A stretch of DNA of 64,000 nt from Phymatolithon calcareum (Eukaryota > Rhodophyta > Florideophyceae > Hapalidiales): assembly GCA_977006965.1 (NCBI GenBank), contig OZ345355.1:2852001-2916000 (forward strand), given 5' to 3'. This document shows positions 11,073 through 21,691 of this stretch, one piece after another (position 1 is the stretch's first letter; each line of letters starts with the position of its first letter). Both the position numbers and the translations under genes were made by a program. The notes under the pieces were generated by a model. That model saw nothing but the letters and a program-made list of their open reading frames with translations. It was not told where the DNA came from and made no database searches.

Positions 11073-11649
11073 TTAGAGCAACGAAACCATTCGCATGTAT
11101 AATGTTAAAAATTAAATTGACATTCTCGTCTTACAGGGAATTTTCCATACGTTAGTACAGCGCTGTGGGCTGTTCTCCTGAATTTCCTGTGCGCCGTCTA
11201 TAGGACGTCCTTGTATTAGATTCTTGCACCGTTTTAGGTTGATTACTCCGTGTTTCACTGAGGACTCCGTGGACTGGATTCGCCCTGTATAATTATCTTC
11301 ATCTCTTTCACATCTTCTCAGTAGGGTTCTTGTGAAAGTTTTGGTACAAATTTCATGCTCATTTTTGCTTTCAGTGTTATTCTCCTCGTATATCAGCAAG
11401 ATTGTAAGGTTTTTTAAAAATGAACTTCACCACAAAAAATTACACATTAATCTGAAATCGCTTTCCGCTTCTTCCATTTTTACTTACAATGAACTGGAGT
11501 GCTCCGTAGGAATCAAGCCAGTTCTACATATAGGAGTGTTGATTTATCTCTCTTAGATTGGTACGGAGATCTCAAATATAGATAGACCTTTCAAGAGTTT
11601 TTGCATGTGCTAAAATTACTTTCACTTTCGTTTCTGTGTGTTTCAATAG

Positions 11650-11908
11650 CAGTATATTGCAGTATACTGCAGTATCAGTATATTGCTCCCAATGCCTGGC
11701 GCTTAGACCTAATGCAACCAGCTTGTTTTTTTGAGCGAAGTGAATTAGAACTCAAATCATCTAGATACTGCTTCGCTTCGTGTGAATGTATGAATTCAAT
11801 AGAGCTAAACGTAAACATCCTTACACTGTCTCCGGAATGCAGAGGGGATGTGTGATGTTTTGTTATAAAACCTCCCAAAACCTCAATTTGAGTAGCAGGG
11901 CAGCTTCT
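11650..11908 (-). repeat. Repeat R3 copy 2 with a truncated hAT end
   Basis: This is the inverted partner of 4815-5079. On the minus strand the flanking DNA is followed by the hAT-1 left end (CAGGCATTGGGAGCAATATA), then about 35 further bases, and then unrelated sequence. There is no right end nearby, so only a fragment of the transposon was duplicated. Confidence 0.7.
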
Positions 11909-11911
11909 TGA

Positions 11912-12768
11912 TTACACTCTGAATGAAATCAACCGGAGGTATTCGGCCACCGGCATCTCTGTTCTGGAAGAAGAAGGACCGGGGAGATACTTCTTCGGCC
12001 TGGTAGACTTCCAGAAAGCGCTCTCAGCGCCGAACTCAACTCTTGCCATGAGGACGAGTATTTCGAAAAACTTAATAGGCTCTGCCACTGTAGTCTCTTT
12101 TCGCCCCTTTCTTCTCAGCTTACCAGACGTCCAAGCAGTAAGTTTTCGCTGATAACTTGGGGAAAAATCGTCACCACGCAATCGTACTTCGAATGAAGTC
12201 CAATACCACAATTCTCGGATAAGAAGTCTCCGTTTAGAGTGCGAATTTTCAAAAACTGAGAGTAAAATCGTTCTTAAAACGGACATAGAACTTCCGTTTA
12301 TACCTTGGCACCCAATGAGCGCACGTATTCGGCTCGCGGTCGGGCGTGATGACATCAAGTTCCCGGTGCGATGTTTGGTCTCAAGGGCCCTGTAAGACTT
12401 AGGCGAGAGTGCTCGGAAGAGGGCGTTTAGAGCTTCTGAAGGTTGTATCGAAGCTTGTATGCCCTTCTGAGGAGCATGTGATCGCGACTGTAGACGATAA
12501 ACAGGCGTTTCGCGATGAAGATTAGCATGGATGAACACTGTAAGCAGGCCTGGGCGGCACCGCGCTTTTGCCGGTGTTGGTTCGGTTCAAGCTGCTGAGC
12601 GTCTATAATGTCATCGTCAGCGTTCTCTGCCTTGACGTTGACAATGTGGACTGTCTTAATCTTAGTCTTCTTCAATGGATGACGAATCAGAACCCATTTT
12701 AGGCGATGTAACATGCTCGCGCGACCATTGATTTTTTCCCCGAGTACATTCTGAACCATACTACTCAC
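11912..12768 (-). other. Unrecognised overlapping open frames
   Basis: Two minus frames overlap: 12427-12768 (113 codons, ending HMLLRRAYKLRYNL) and 11912-12538 (208 codons). The second is the longer but is basic and low in obvious motifs. They may be pieces of one decayed transposon protein joined by a frameshift. I do not recognise a family and cannot exclude chance. Confidence 0.2.
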
Positions 12769-12905
12769 CTTTTTTAACTTCGAAATGGCTCCGTATAGTC
12801 TGGAGCACTCTGCAAGACCGCTTGCAGATGCTGCCTTAGTGTGTACTGATGTATCGACCGCTCGCGGCCGGTGTTTTTCTCCTGGAATGGCAGGTCTGGT
12901 ACGTC

Positions 12906-13459
12906 CAGGGGTCGGTTAAAATGGATTGACATTGCAATGAATTGCAATCCTCAATAGAAATCGAAGATTGGGTCATTCTGCAGCATTGCAAGTTGCATTG
13001 CGCCATCTTTGGTGATTTCAATACCGATTGCTGAAGTGGCTACACTAATTTAGGTACCCTAACTACGTACCAGTCGTGCGCCAGCTGACCACGAATCGTC
13101 GACATCCCGGCAACAGTACATGTAAGGCATACTTTCCTTGATTATACCGTGCTGGCTATTTTCTTACAACGTCACTGTTGATTCCACGTGATAACAGCAT
13201 ATGTAAGGCCAACCCTTATCATATTGTACCTTGCTGGCTGCTCATTTGCAACCTGGCGTGAATGTGCGGCTGTTTCTGTTGTAGTGTTTTATGCTTTACA
13301 TGACCATTAAACGATATTCATCGCCCGAGATCATTGCAATTAGGATTTCTACGACTACCAGTATTGCAATTCGCATTGCATCGCCGTGTGAGACGCCCTC
13401 CGCATTGGGTATTGCATCTTTTTCTCCAATCGCTTGCAATGGCATTGTTCGGATCCCTG
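12906..13459. mobile_element. hAT-2 element, non-coding 554 bp
   Basis: The element starts CAGGGGTCGG and ends CGGATCCCTG, imperfect inverted ends. It is flanked by a perfect 8-bp duplication GGTACGTC at 12898-12905 and 13460-13467. Subterminal DNA on both sides is rich in ATTGCAAT-type words (near 12930-13000 and 13330-13445), like the other hAT elements here. The middle contains two similar ~80-bp units (from about 13119 and 13199) with ATGTAAGGC and TTGCTGGCT/GTGCTGGCT. No transposase frame is present. Confidence 0.8.
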
Positions 13460-13559
13460 GGTACGTCTGAGTGACCAACATATTTTCGTTTCTAGCGCCG
13501 AACGAAGCGAATTTAAGGTAGTATTGTGGATACTCCTTGCACAGAAGATGAGCCAGGCT

Positions 13560-13811
13560 TTACGAATATGGCATGAGCGATCTGTTTCGAATTTGCTTTA
13601 TGAATTTTTTCAAGCTTTCAAATCGCCCCTCAATTGAGGGGGTTCGGCACATAGACACTAGACCAGATCGAAAGTGTTTTTCAGTAATATAACACTTGAG
13701 AACGGACAGGAGCATTTCTTCTCCATACCAAAGATCGTTACAGCTAGTGGTCTCTTTGCTTACTTGCCGCACTGGCCAGTTCGGGGGTTTGCTATGAATA
13801 GCGGCGACCAT
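13560..13811 (-). other. Unrecognised 83-codon frame
   Basis: An ATG-started frame on the minus strand reads like a protein segment (IEGRFESLKKFIKQI near its end) but matches nothing I know. It lies 93 bp beyond hAT-2 and may be the remains of the sequence that element entered. Confidence 0.2.
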
Positions 13812-15172
13812 GGCAATGGCTGCGCAAGTCGCGGTTGAAAATGAAGTCTGAACTTATTTTTTCTTTGTCTTAATACGGATAGTTCCCGCGTGAACTTTAT
13901 AAAGGCAGGGACCGCCCTCCAAAAGAATTCCAAGCACAATGCGGCCATTGTTCAGAAATTGGTTCCATGCGGACAGATTCCACTGCGACATGACACAGCA
14001 ATCGAAGAATGTACAAAAAGAAAAATCAGATCAGCCTTTATGTTCGGGTCAAATGTTCAGGCGAGACCTCCTAAGATGACGCGTCCGCGAATACATCTGA
14101 AAGTGAAAGAGAAGCGTGAGAATAACGAAAGCCTCGCTAGGGAAAACAGCCCAGTTGCAAATCAGGGCGAGATCTAGATTAACGACACTATCACCTGATA
14201 TGCGCAGCTCGTGTATTGACCAGAGCAGATTGCAATATATCATATTTCTGTGACGAGGCCAAGTGCTTGACAACAACATAGCACAACTCTTGCTCTGTTG
14301 ACCGGTTTCACGGCTCACACCTGAGTTACGTGATCTAACAGCAGCTGTGTATGTTTTGTAGTTTGTTCTCATCATTGTAGTCGAGGTTTGAAACAACGTC
14401 TACCAAAGACGCACAATAATGCCTTGAATTTTCTTGATTCCCTGAGCTCAAATCTGGACACTTTGTAAACTCTGCCGTGTTTCTATACATGTGGAATGAA
14501 GAATCTTGCTCTATATAAAGGGCAGCCGGAACGCTGGTACTACGTCTTATCGCGTCAAGCAATTTGAACCAGAAACTCATGTCGGAATATGGACGAAGAT
14601 GTCGTCGGCGTGCGGATCAGCTTACGAAAGGGCGCTAACGCTTGAACCGAAAGAAGAGCTTGCTCTTGTACAAGACACGATAGGCTTGGTTTCGAACGAA
14701 GAATGCTGCTTAGAACAGGGACAGTAGCTTAGGATAGGGACTTGGAAACAAACGGGACCTGCAAATGCAAAACGGTGAACGTCTTGCAGAGTTCCAGTCA
14801 GTCGTCGGACTGCGAACTGGTTCTCCCCTGACTCGCGACGCCAGGTACGGAAACTCGCCTTCCGCTATAGGCGAACGTAGGTTCTTCACCGATGTGGTGG
14901 ATGGGTTGAATGAACAAGGGGTTTACCTTGACGAAACAGAATGAAATGACGTAGTAATGATGATGATCCCCCTCCTCAAACTCGGCGATACCAAACTCCT
15001 AAAGTATGGCTCGCTAAACGATCTATCATACTCTATGCTACTCAGTCTACAAAGAAAAAGCCAAGACTCAACTGGTGTGCTCAAGTCGCTCTCGAGTCAA
15101 AACACCTGGAGATCCACGTGTAATCATCGAACCGAAAACAAACATCGCCAAAAGTGCGACAACTCAAGCACC
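13812..15172. other. No recognised gene; upstream region of secreted gene
   Basis: Short frames only. A TATATAAAG word lies near 14513 without a clear gene behind it. The last part is the presumed promoter and 5' leader of the gene starting at 15173; I see no strong TATA box close to that start. Confidence 0.25.
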
Positions 15173-15732
15173 ATGCTTGCTCCTGCAAAGTTCCTCGCTT
15201 TGGCTCTTCTTGTGGTCTTGTGCACCCTGACCACTGCTGCCCCTGATTCAGAGAATTTAGAGAACACTGTTCGCCAGGAAAAGGCTGCTCCCGAAGCCAG
15301 GGGGGCCGCTCCGTACAAACGCTGGGGCGTTGCGGTTCTCTGTGAGCGAAAGGGCTCGCACCCCTCCTTCTATACCCTTTATTCTGCTACCCATATCTAT
15401 CCGACTTACACGGGCGCATGTAAGCGCTCTTTTGTGAAAGGAAGTATTCCCGGAAAGTCGCCGAAGAACAATCATGCGAAGCTCTGGCCGTTGCATGGTG
15501 AGTCGTTCACCGGCCTTAAGTGGTACTACGAAAGTATGTTTGCTTGTACCACCGGTCAGGTTGTCGTCAAGCGTGGATCTTCTGTCTTGTTTAAGGTATG
15601 TAATACGTTTTCTTCTCCTTTCCACATAGCTTTGGATCACAGCTACTAACAGCGTCCAATTTTTGTAATCTTCTACTGCAGTGCGACAAATACTATGATG
15701 CACATGCCATTCACTTCTACATATCGAAGTAA
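15173..15732 (+). CDS. Secreted pro-protein, 4 Cys, one intron
   Basis: Two exons, 15173-15595 and 15682-15732, encode about 157 residues. The ATG at 15173 is chosen because it opens a classic signal peptide (MLAPAKFLALALLVVLCTLT, then TAAP). An acidic pro-segment follows and ends in a dibasic KR before WGVAVLC, a likely Kex2/furin-type cleavage site. The mature part of about 110 residues has four cysteines (in VLCERK, GACKRS, FACTTG and KCDKYY), so two disulfides are plausible. Splicing replaces a short read-through tail with CDKYYDAHAIHFYISK and supplies the fourth cysteine. The architecture suggests an extracellular effector, defence or adhesive protein; the family is not recognised. No similar gene was seen in the window. 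Confidence 0.75.
15596..15681 (+). other. 86-bp spliceosomal intron, phase 0
   Basis: The intron begins GTATGT and ends CTGCAG. It contains CTACTAAC at 15643-15650, a perfect yeast-like branch-point word 31 bases before the acceptor. Reading through it would give a different, cysteine-poor end after one more Cys. Removing it keeps the frame and ends the protein at 15732. Confidence 0.8.
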
Positions 15733-16284
15733 TGGAGCACGCATGAAAAAGTCTCGATTTGCGATCACGTTCCTTACAGAGTAGGAATTTGTGTCTCGCT
15801 AAGATACCAAGCTTTGGTATGGTCTCTATTCACCCAACAAGTGCATTGAATGGGATATAAATCGGGCTTGCGCCACATTTGTTTGAAGCATTTTCGAAAA
15901 TACGCCCCTTCAGAAATGCGGAAGGTATAATAGAAGACGGCTATAAGCATCAAAGATACTTGGTATATTCTCTCAGCGATATTCCTTCGCAAGTAGACTG
16001 ACAATAGCTCCTGATATCTCTCCGAACAACTTATACATGTGCTGTGCAGAAACCTGAAGTATATGAATTTGTAATCTAGCGAAAACAGGAATCACTGGGG
16101 TTGACTGGAAGGACAGACGACACTAAGAGGAGAGAGTTTGTCCTTTCGCAAGAAGAGCTTCGTCAATCATTAAGCTAAGTTTAGGACGCCTAGAGCATGT
16201 TCATACGCCAAGCACTTCATAACTGAGAAGTGGCTCCCTCCTGCTGTGCGAACAGCGTAACGGAAATACCCCTCTTGACTTTTG
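15733..16284. other. No recognised gene
   Basis: Downstream of the secreted gene I see only short frames (such as 15774-16004 on the minus strand) without family features. Confidence 0.3.
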
Positions 16285-16302
16285 AAATCTTCTAGTGATC
16301 AT

Positions 16303-16609
16303 TCATTCATTCATTTTGCCTTTCCCATAGTGGGGCTGGCAGTGATTCCGATTAGATATCGCGCGGGTCAGAATTCCGTCTGTGGGTCTCTGTGATTCCC
16401 AGAATGTCGTATCCCAAGTCCTTACAGAGTCTCATTGTGATGATGGAGAGTCCGCCGCAGTTCCATGTCGCAACATGAAGTTTGATGGAGAAAGGTATTG
16501 CTTTCCAAGTGCCTTCTCTGCCTCCTGCGCGCCCCTTTCCGGACGGGTACCTTCGCAGGAACCGAAGGGATCCTGCTCTGCGCGCGGATCTGTGCATTAC
16601 AGGACATGA
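16303..16609 (-). mobile_element. Half-LINE: group A endonuclease start joined to 3' tail
   Basis: On the minus strand the element starts near 16609 and runs into HVATWNCGGLS and DILGITETHR, the first two motifs of an apurinic/apyrimidinic-type endonuclease. It then jumps to a tail ending in ATGAATGAATGAATG, the same tail that closes the copy at 18640. Near-identical 18-bp repeats lie at 16285-16302 and 16610-16627 (AAATCTTCTAGTGATCAT and AAATCTGCTAGTGATCAT), a TSD with one mismatch. The unit of about 307 bp therefore moved as such, as a short internally deleted derivative. Confidence 0.75.
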
Positions 16610-16668
16610 AAATCTGCTAGTGATCATGCATGATCACTAGCAGATTTTCCATTCCCATGCATGGGAAT
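16608..16668. repeat. Two adjacent perfect palindromes, 42 and 18 bp
   Basis: 16608-16649 is a perfect 42-bp palindrome with 21-bp arms and no spacer, centred on ATGCAT. It is followed after one base by ATTCCCATGCATGGGAAT (16651-16668), also perfect and with the same ATGCAT centre. One arm of the first is also the TSD of the half-LINE next to it. Such a palindrome can form a cruciform. Confidence 0.8.
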
Positions 16669-18200
16669 ACGTATGTGATACCTGAATTCAAGGACTGTTT
16701 ACCTCCATGCTTTCAAATGATGAAGAGTATACTTTTCATAGAGCCCTCAAAATGCATCCGAGCTGCCTTGCTCCTATCGTTCACAACAACGTAAGATCAA
16801 GGACGTTTTCCGGATGTTCTGAATGTTGCTGTTCATCTTCAATTGTTCTTCCTCACATTGCAACTAACACTAAAACTACAAAGCGGTCAGTGACCAACCC
16901 AAAGTGCAGGAACCCAGAAAACGAATATGTCTTTTGCATACCGAGCTACGTTATGTAGGCTTTAACAAGAGGAGGCCGTTGGCCGCACAGTTGGAGATGG
17001 TCAAAGCATGGAGCACTGATAATGAAGGGTTCACGAATCTGCCCAAAACTAGAGATTGAGGCTTAGAGAGTTTGCAGCAATGCAATACAAGATTTGCAGA
17101 ATGGGTACGCACCAGAGCTCCCCTGGCTCATGCCAGTATTTTCAGGCTGAGAAACTCGTTTTCCGAGATTCAAAAACCCTACACATGTCACACATATCCA
17201 GCGTTTTCATTGCTGTGATTCTGATCTGTTTCCAGTTGGATCGATACGTCTTGATGGTTCTCTCTGATTGGCTGACTTAACTGGAGGCGCACGCCGGTTA
17301 TTGTCCTCAATGTGGATCCTGTACTCGTCGCTGGTCCGAGAGCTATGATAAGTTTTTGATCAAGAAAAAATAATTCCCTGGGCGTCCCCCATGATTCCTT
17401 CTCGTAGCCGGCCTCTCGAATTTCGGGTGAAAACCTGAGGCAATACGCCTTGCATCATCATTATTCTGGTAAAACCGGGATGCCCAAAGAAACCAAAAAC
17501 GCAAGCTTAAGTGGAGCGAAGGAGGGGAAATGATACCCTAATCAGTTTCTCTGCTTACATTTTCTTTGGTGCAACCTGGTGTCGTTTTCACGGCTCATTT
17601 ACTGTACCCTGGGCATACACGATTCGTTCATTTAGTACGTTACGGAACAGTAATAGTTACACACTACTAGTGCTAGTAGTCCCCTGAAACTTCCACGACT
17701 CAAAATTCTAGCTTAGGAAACAACCACGCACTTACAAAGTAGATACTGATCAGATGAATTTCATACCTGAGAAGAGCGGCGCACGAAATATAGGAGAACA
17801 GAAACAGCAACATATTAAAATAAGGCTTAGCATGAATGTAATCCTAAGCCAAGTTGCAGGTGGAAAGAAAACACGATCTAGGTACTCGCGCTTTCCATCA
17901 GTTCGTGATTAAGTGGATTTGCTGAGAAGATACCATGTGTCCCACCTTGAGACAAGTCGGCACCTCTCTAACTTACGTGCTGTATAATCAAGTTTGTTAC
18001 TTGCTTCTTGGTTTGACTTTTTTTCAAACTTCTCTTGATCCTGTTTACTGTTCTGATTTCCTTCTTTGCATTCATTCTAGATTCTCTGCTTTTTATTCTT
18101 ATTTTCCTTCCATCCGTGCTCCAGATCTCGCATTAGAAAGAAGGATCAGTTTACTATCTTTGCGCTACATTTTCCGGTTTTGTAAAGAACACACGCACGG
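16669..18200. other. No recognised gene
   Basis: Short frames only (16707-16958, 17056-17280). Around 17905-17975 the DNA resembles the 3' tail of LINE group E (TGGATTTGCTGAGAAGATAC), so an old truncated copy may lie there. Nothing else was recognised. Confidence 0.3.
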
Positions 18201-18204
18201 GCGA

Positions 18205-18640
18205 GGCAGAATCCCTTTGGTTGCTGCGAAGGGACTCGTCCTGAACGGGGCGTGCAGGATGCAGAGAAGGCACTCAGGAAGCAATAAGTTTCTCCGCAAA
18301 ACTCCACGTTGCGTCATGGAACTGCGGCGGAATCTCCAACTACTTGCTCGGAAATATTCTTTGAATGGGCGAGCGGCGCCTGGTCCGCCAAGTGCTGCTA
18401 CTATGCGTCAGACGAACGCCAGAATCAATCTTTGGTGACGCACCTGGACTAGATGTGAAAGGCGCCGTCAACGTCGCTAACGATAGGATAGAATGGAAGA
18501 AAGTTAGGCCCTCCAACCGCAGCTAGGCCCACTAGGGGTTGGCGTGCGCCGGCGTCGAGGGCTTCTAAAATAAAAAACCTAAAATTCCCCCCCCCCCCCC
18601 CCCATTAGGGGTAAAGGAAAAATGAATGAATGAATGAAAA
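18205..18640 (+). mobile_element. Patchwork LINE A derivative
   Basis: The plus strand shows the group A leader and endonuclease start (HVASWNCGGIS near 18315). A piece encoding EWASGAWSAKCCYY follows, which is shared with the frame at 63352. After a short gap comes the complete group A 3' end: GGGCTTCTAAAATAAAAAAC near 18560, a C run at about 18583-18604, and (GAAT)n to 18637. The reverse transcriptase is missing. Like 16303-16609, this joins the 5' start of the element to its 3' end. Confidence 0.6.
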
Positions 18641-18800
18641 TCTTTGTGCAATGGCACTCTCCAAGAGTTCTCTGCCTCTCACTGGTCCCTGAGGGTCACG
18701 TGTTCCATTAGAAAACTCAACTTGCTTTGGAAAGAGCGTTAGAGGCGACCATACAAATGGGTACGAAGATGCGATCAAGGACTCGTACTACAAACTCTAT

Positions 18801-18963
18801 GTATGTATGTTAACTGCTTTCTCGTCGGTGGGCTTTATTGCTGAATTATCTTCTGCGTTATTTCTGATAGGTAATTAGGAAAGCACTGCTTCTCTGCCTG
18901 CCGCTCGAGATACGATTCGACTCCACCCGGAGCAAACGCAGTCGTTCCACGATCCTCGAGTCC
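18801..18963. mobile_element. SINE-like repeat, copy 1
   Basis: This copy shares with 53815-54004 a (TATG)n edge, AACTGCTTTCT, AATTAGGAAAGCACT and GATACGATTCGA...CCACCCGGAGC. A shorter copy is at 40690-40771. There is no coding potential. No TSD was found for this copy. Confidence 0.55.
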
Positions 18964-19800
18964 ACGTGGACGGCCAGAACATTTCGACTCTTTCCCTCAT
19001 CGCTCCCTTGTCTTCTTTCACGTATGATGCTTTGTAATCCCTCCGTGTCGACGACGGGAAAACCCCGTAGGAGAATAGCTACAATCCCTAAAAGACTGCA
19101 AAAACAACGAAGCTAAACTTAAAAATTTCAGAAAGAGTTGGGCGGGAAAACGAACACCCTAATGGGTTGAGCCAGCACGGATGAGCTCCAAATAGAGCTG
19201 AAAGTTGCGAGTGGAGTTGAACAAACTCCGTGGACTGCTGTTGTTCTTTGAGAAATCACCAGACTTCCAGGTCGGCTTTTTGAAAGTGTTTGCAGAGCCG
19301 GAAGTTCCGTCTTTGAGCAGTGATCAGATTATGCAAGGAGTGGGACTCTTAGTGGACACCTTTTCTGCTGTTTGAGGAATTGATGAACAATAAGTTTGAA
19401 TGTGTACACTTTTCCTCGGTTTTGTTTCGTGAATTGGCCGTACCGGAAATCCTTTTTTGGGAGGTTTTTAATCAGGTAGAATTTTGAAGTTGAATTCTAT
19501 AGTGGGTACGATTTATTGCTCTGGAAAAAGGCACTAGAAATTGTTCGCACCCTGGTTCGATACCTGAGCTTTTCTTATATCGAAGTAAATCGATTTCCAA
19601 GAATTTCTTTCGCAGTCAATATTCGCTGCTTTTTCATTCGTAGTTCAGTGGATTTATAGAGAAGATACTTTGCTTTTGTAGACGCGAGAAAACACGAGCT
19701 GCCTTTTCGTAAGTGACGTAAGAAAATGTGAACTTGGACCGATAAATATTCAATAGTTCATCTGAAGTTGAGCATTTTCTCAGGTACAATGATAATTGAC
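18964..19800. other. No recognised gene
   Basis: No family features were seen. A weak match to the LINE group E tail occurs near 19648-19670. Confidence 0.25.
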
Positions 19801-19804
19801 AAAG

Positions 19805-20703
19805 GGAGCTTCAATTAATCCAATCCTTAATCAGAATTGCATAGTTTCACGTCTGCTGCTCCGGCCACGTTCCTCTCCTCTGCAGGGGTCCACGTGGGCT
19901 TTCTCAGGATGCTGTTGAGTGTTCTAACTACCCATTCTCCTTAACTGCCCATTTCTTCTATCCATTTCCGCGGATTTCTTAGAAAGATACCTACAAACCA
20001 TCTTGCGCAGAGAATGCTGGGGCGGGTGGAGCTCTCGAGCTTGTCCGAAAATGTGTTTACGAACATATTATATAGCCACGGGCTTAGCGTGGTGCCCTGA
20101 GAGACTCCGCGGTCGATCAGCCGCCAGTACAGACACATGACGGTTTCTGAAGGTATTTGATCACCTCGACGATATCCGGGGGTAGGCATTTGAGAACTCG
20201 GCCCACCAAGATGTTACGCAGGACGTGGTCGTAAACGGGCGATAAGTCTAGGATGGCGACGAAGCAGTGACCTCTCTTCATCGTGCTTTTTGACCTCAGA
20301 ATCGCGAGTTCAGTCGCTTTCTTGTTCTGGAATCCCAATTGGAATCTGTGTAATATGTACCGTGGGCGTATGGCAGAGTCCGTCGCCGCATTTATGACTT
20401 TTCTGACCTGGCGTACTAGCAAAATGGGCCTGCAGTTTCGTAGCCTGCCGCATGCCTTCCGCAGGCATCCAAACAGTTCGCCGCTCACAGTTGGGTTTAT
20501 TTGTAGCATGTCGACCCCGATCTCATCTGGTCCGAGTGCTTATCCAAGGGAGGGCTCGAAGTAGAGCCTCCTTGATGCCTTCTAGCATGGATTTGGAGAC
20601 CACGAAACTGTGTAGCGTGGGCTTCCAGGCCGTATCCGTTTTCCAGACTTTTACCCTGTGGACTGTGAAAAAACATGGGTGGGCTGGATCCCCCAACGCG
20701 CAA
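19805..20703 (-). mobile_element. LINE group A/E related copy, internally deleted
   Basis: Minus-strand frames 20497-20703, 20117-20509 and 19941-20189 give pieces of one reverse transcriptase: ALGPDEIGVDMLQ and LVRQVRKVINAATDSAI, then FVAILDLSPVYDHV (motif A) and LIDRGVSQGTTLSPWLYNMF (motif B). Shortly after motif B, near 20022, the frame runs directly into RPSILCARWFVGIFLRNPRK, the C-terminal motif of group E. The catalytic FADD and about 200 residues are gone. Several frameshifts are present. Confidence 0.7.
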
Positions 20704-20705
20704 CT

Positions 20706-20779
20706 GATCCCTTTTTATTGCAATTTTTTAAAGCCCCACAGTCATATGAATATGCGGGCAAGGCGTCCTCGGGGGGGGG
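20706..20779 (-). mobile_element. LINE group B tail, minimal copy
   Basis: The reverse complement matches only the last ~75 bp of group B, with the 3' stem AAGCCC/GGGGCTT, TTTAAAAAATTGCAATAAAA and the ATATTC loop. It is wedged between two group A pieces. Confidence 0.6.
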
Positions 20780-21005
20780 GGGGAATAGTAGGTTTTTATT
20801 TTAGAAGCCTCAACGCCGGCGCACGCCGCACCAAAGCAGCTTAGCATTGAGCTGAAACCCTTCCAGGGAAGTCTACAGCATATCGCCTCCATCATTACAC
20901 AATCATCTCCTGTTGCATCTAGCTTTCTAGCATCATTAATTTGTCCATCGCTTGTTTCACTTCCTCTTCTGTTCTATCATTCATATGTGGTTGCGTTAGG
21001 TTGAG
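20780..21005 (-). mobile_element. LINE group A 3' end, truncated copy
   Basis: On the minus strand this encodes the last ~35 residues (MNDRTEEEVKQAMDKLM...) and the group A 3' UTR with GGCTTCTAAAATAAAAACCT. A G run (about 20771-20784, plus strand) marks the 3' edge. Confidence 0.65.
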
Positions 21006-21015
21006 GGCTTCCTCA

Positions 21016-21185
21016 GGGGGAGGGGAAATTTTATGTTTTTCTTTTACAAGCCCGCAACGCTAGATTTACCGACAGCAGAGCAGCTTGGGCCTCAGTTACT
21101 TCTCTGTGTAACAATTATGTTCCCAACTCACAATTGCTTCACTCATCTCCATCTTCTCCAACGCTAGTGTCCATCACTTGCTACG
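21016..21185 (-). mobile_element. LINE group A 3' end, second truncated copy
   Basis: A more diverged copy of the group A end: the minus strand ends a frame with MDTLALEKMEMSEAIV, followed by AGCTGCTCTG and CTTGTAAAAGAAAAACAT in place of the usual tail. Confidence 0.55.
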
Positions 21186-21269
21186 TTCTTCTTCTCGGTA
21201 GTAAAAAATGCCACAGTAGGGCAAAAACCTCGAAAGCGCGACGTCTTCTTGCCCTGCTCACAACACATC

Positions 21270-21575
21270 GGGGAGGGGGTTCTCAAACGGAAGCCCGCTC
21301 GGGGGGACAACTTCGCGTGGGGGCTCTTAATCGGGAGCTCACTCCGGGGGGCAACTTCGGGGGCGCTCTTCAACGGAAGCTCGCTCGAGGGAACAACTTC
21401 GGGGGGCTCTTTATCCGGAGCTCACGGGGGGCAGCTTCGCGGGCGCTCTTCGACAGAAGCTCGTTCGGGGGGACAACTTCAGCGAGGCGCTCTTCAACGG
21501 AAACTTTCTCCGGGGGACATCTTCGGGGGGACGCTTTTCAACGAAAGCCCGCTCGGGAGGGAAATCAGAAGGCCA
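21270..21575 (+). repeat. 42-bp minisatellite with an open frame of 14-residue repeats
   Basis: About seven degenerate 42-bp units carry GCTCTTCAACGGAAGCTCGC and GGGGGACAACTTCGGGGG words. In the frame 21134-21829 (231 codons) they read as 14-residue repeats such as ELTPGGNFGGALQR, KLARGNNFGGLFIR and TFSGGHLRGDAFQR. Indels between units are small and keep the frame open. I recognise no protein family, and the frame's start is weak. It may be a plain GC-rich minisatellite trapped between LINE ends. Confidence 0.6.
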
Positions 21576-21691
21576 TCATTGGGGATCACAATCGCGGGGG
21601 ACAGCTTGAAAAACCGGCGGGCTTCTCTTCGCAGCGCGGCCTCCATGGACTCGTGACGGCCAGCATCACGGAAAACAATGGCTTCCACAGA

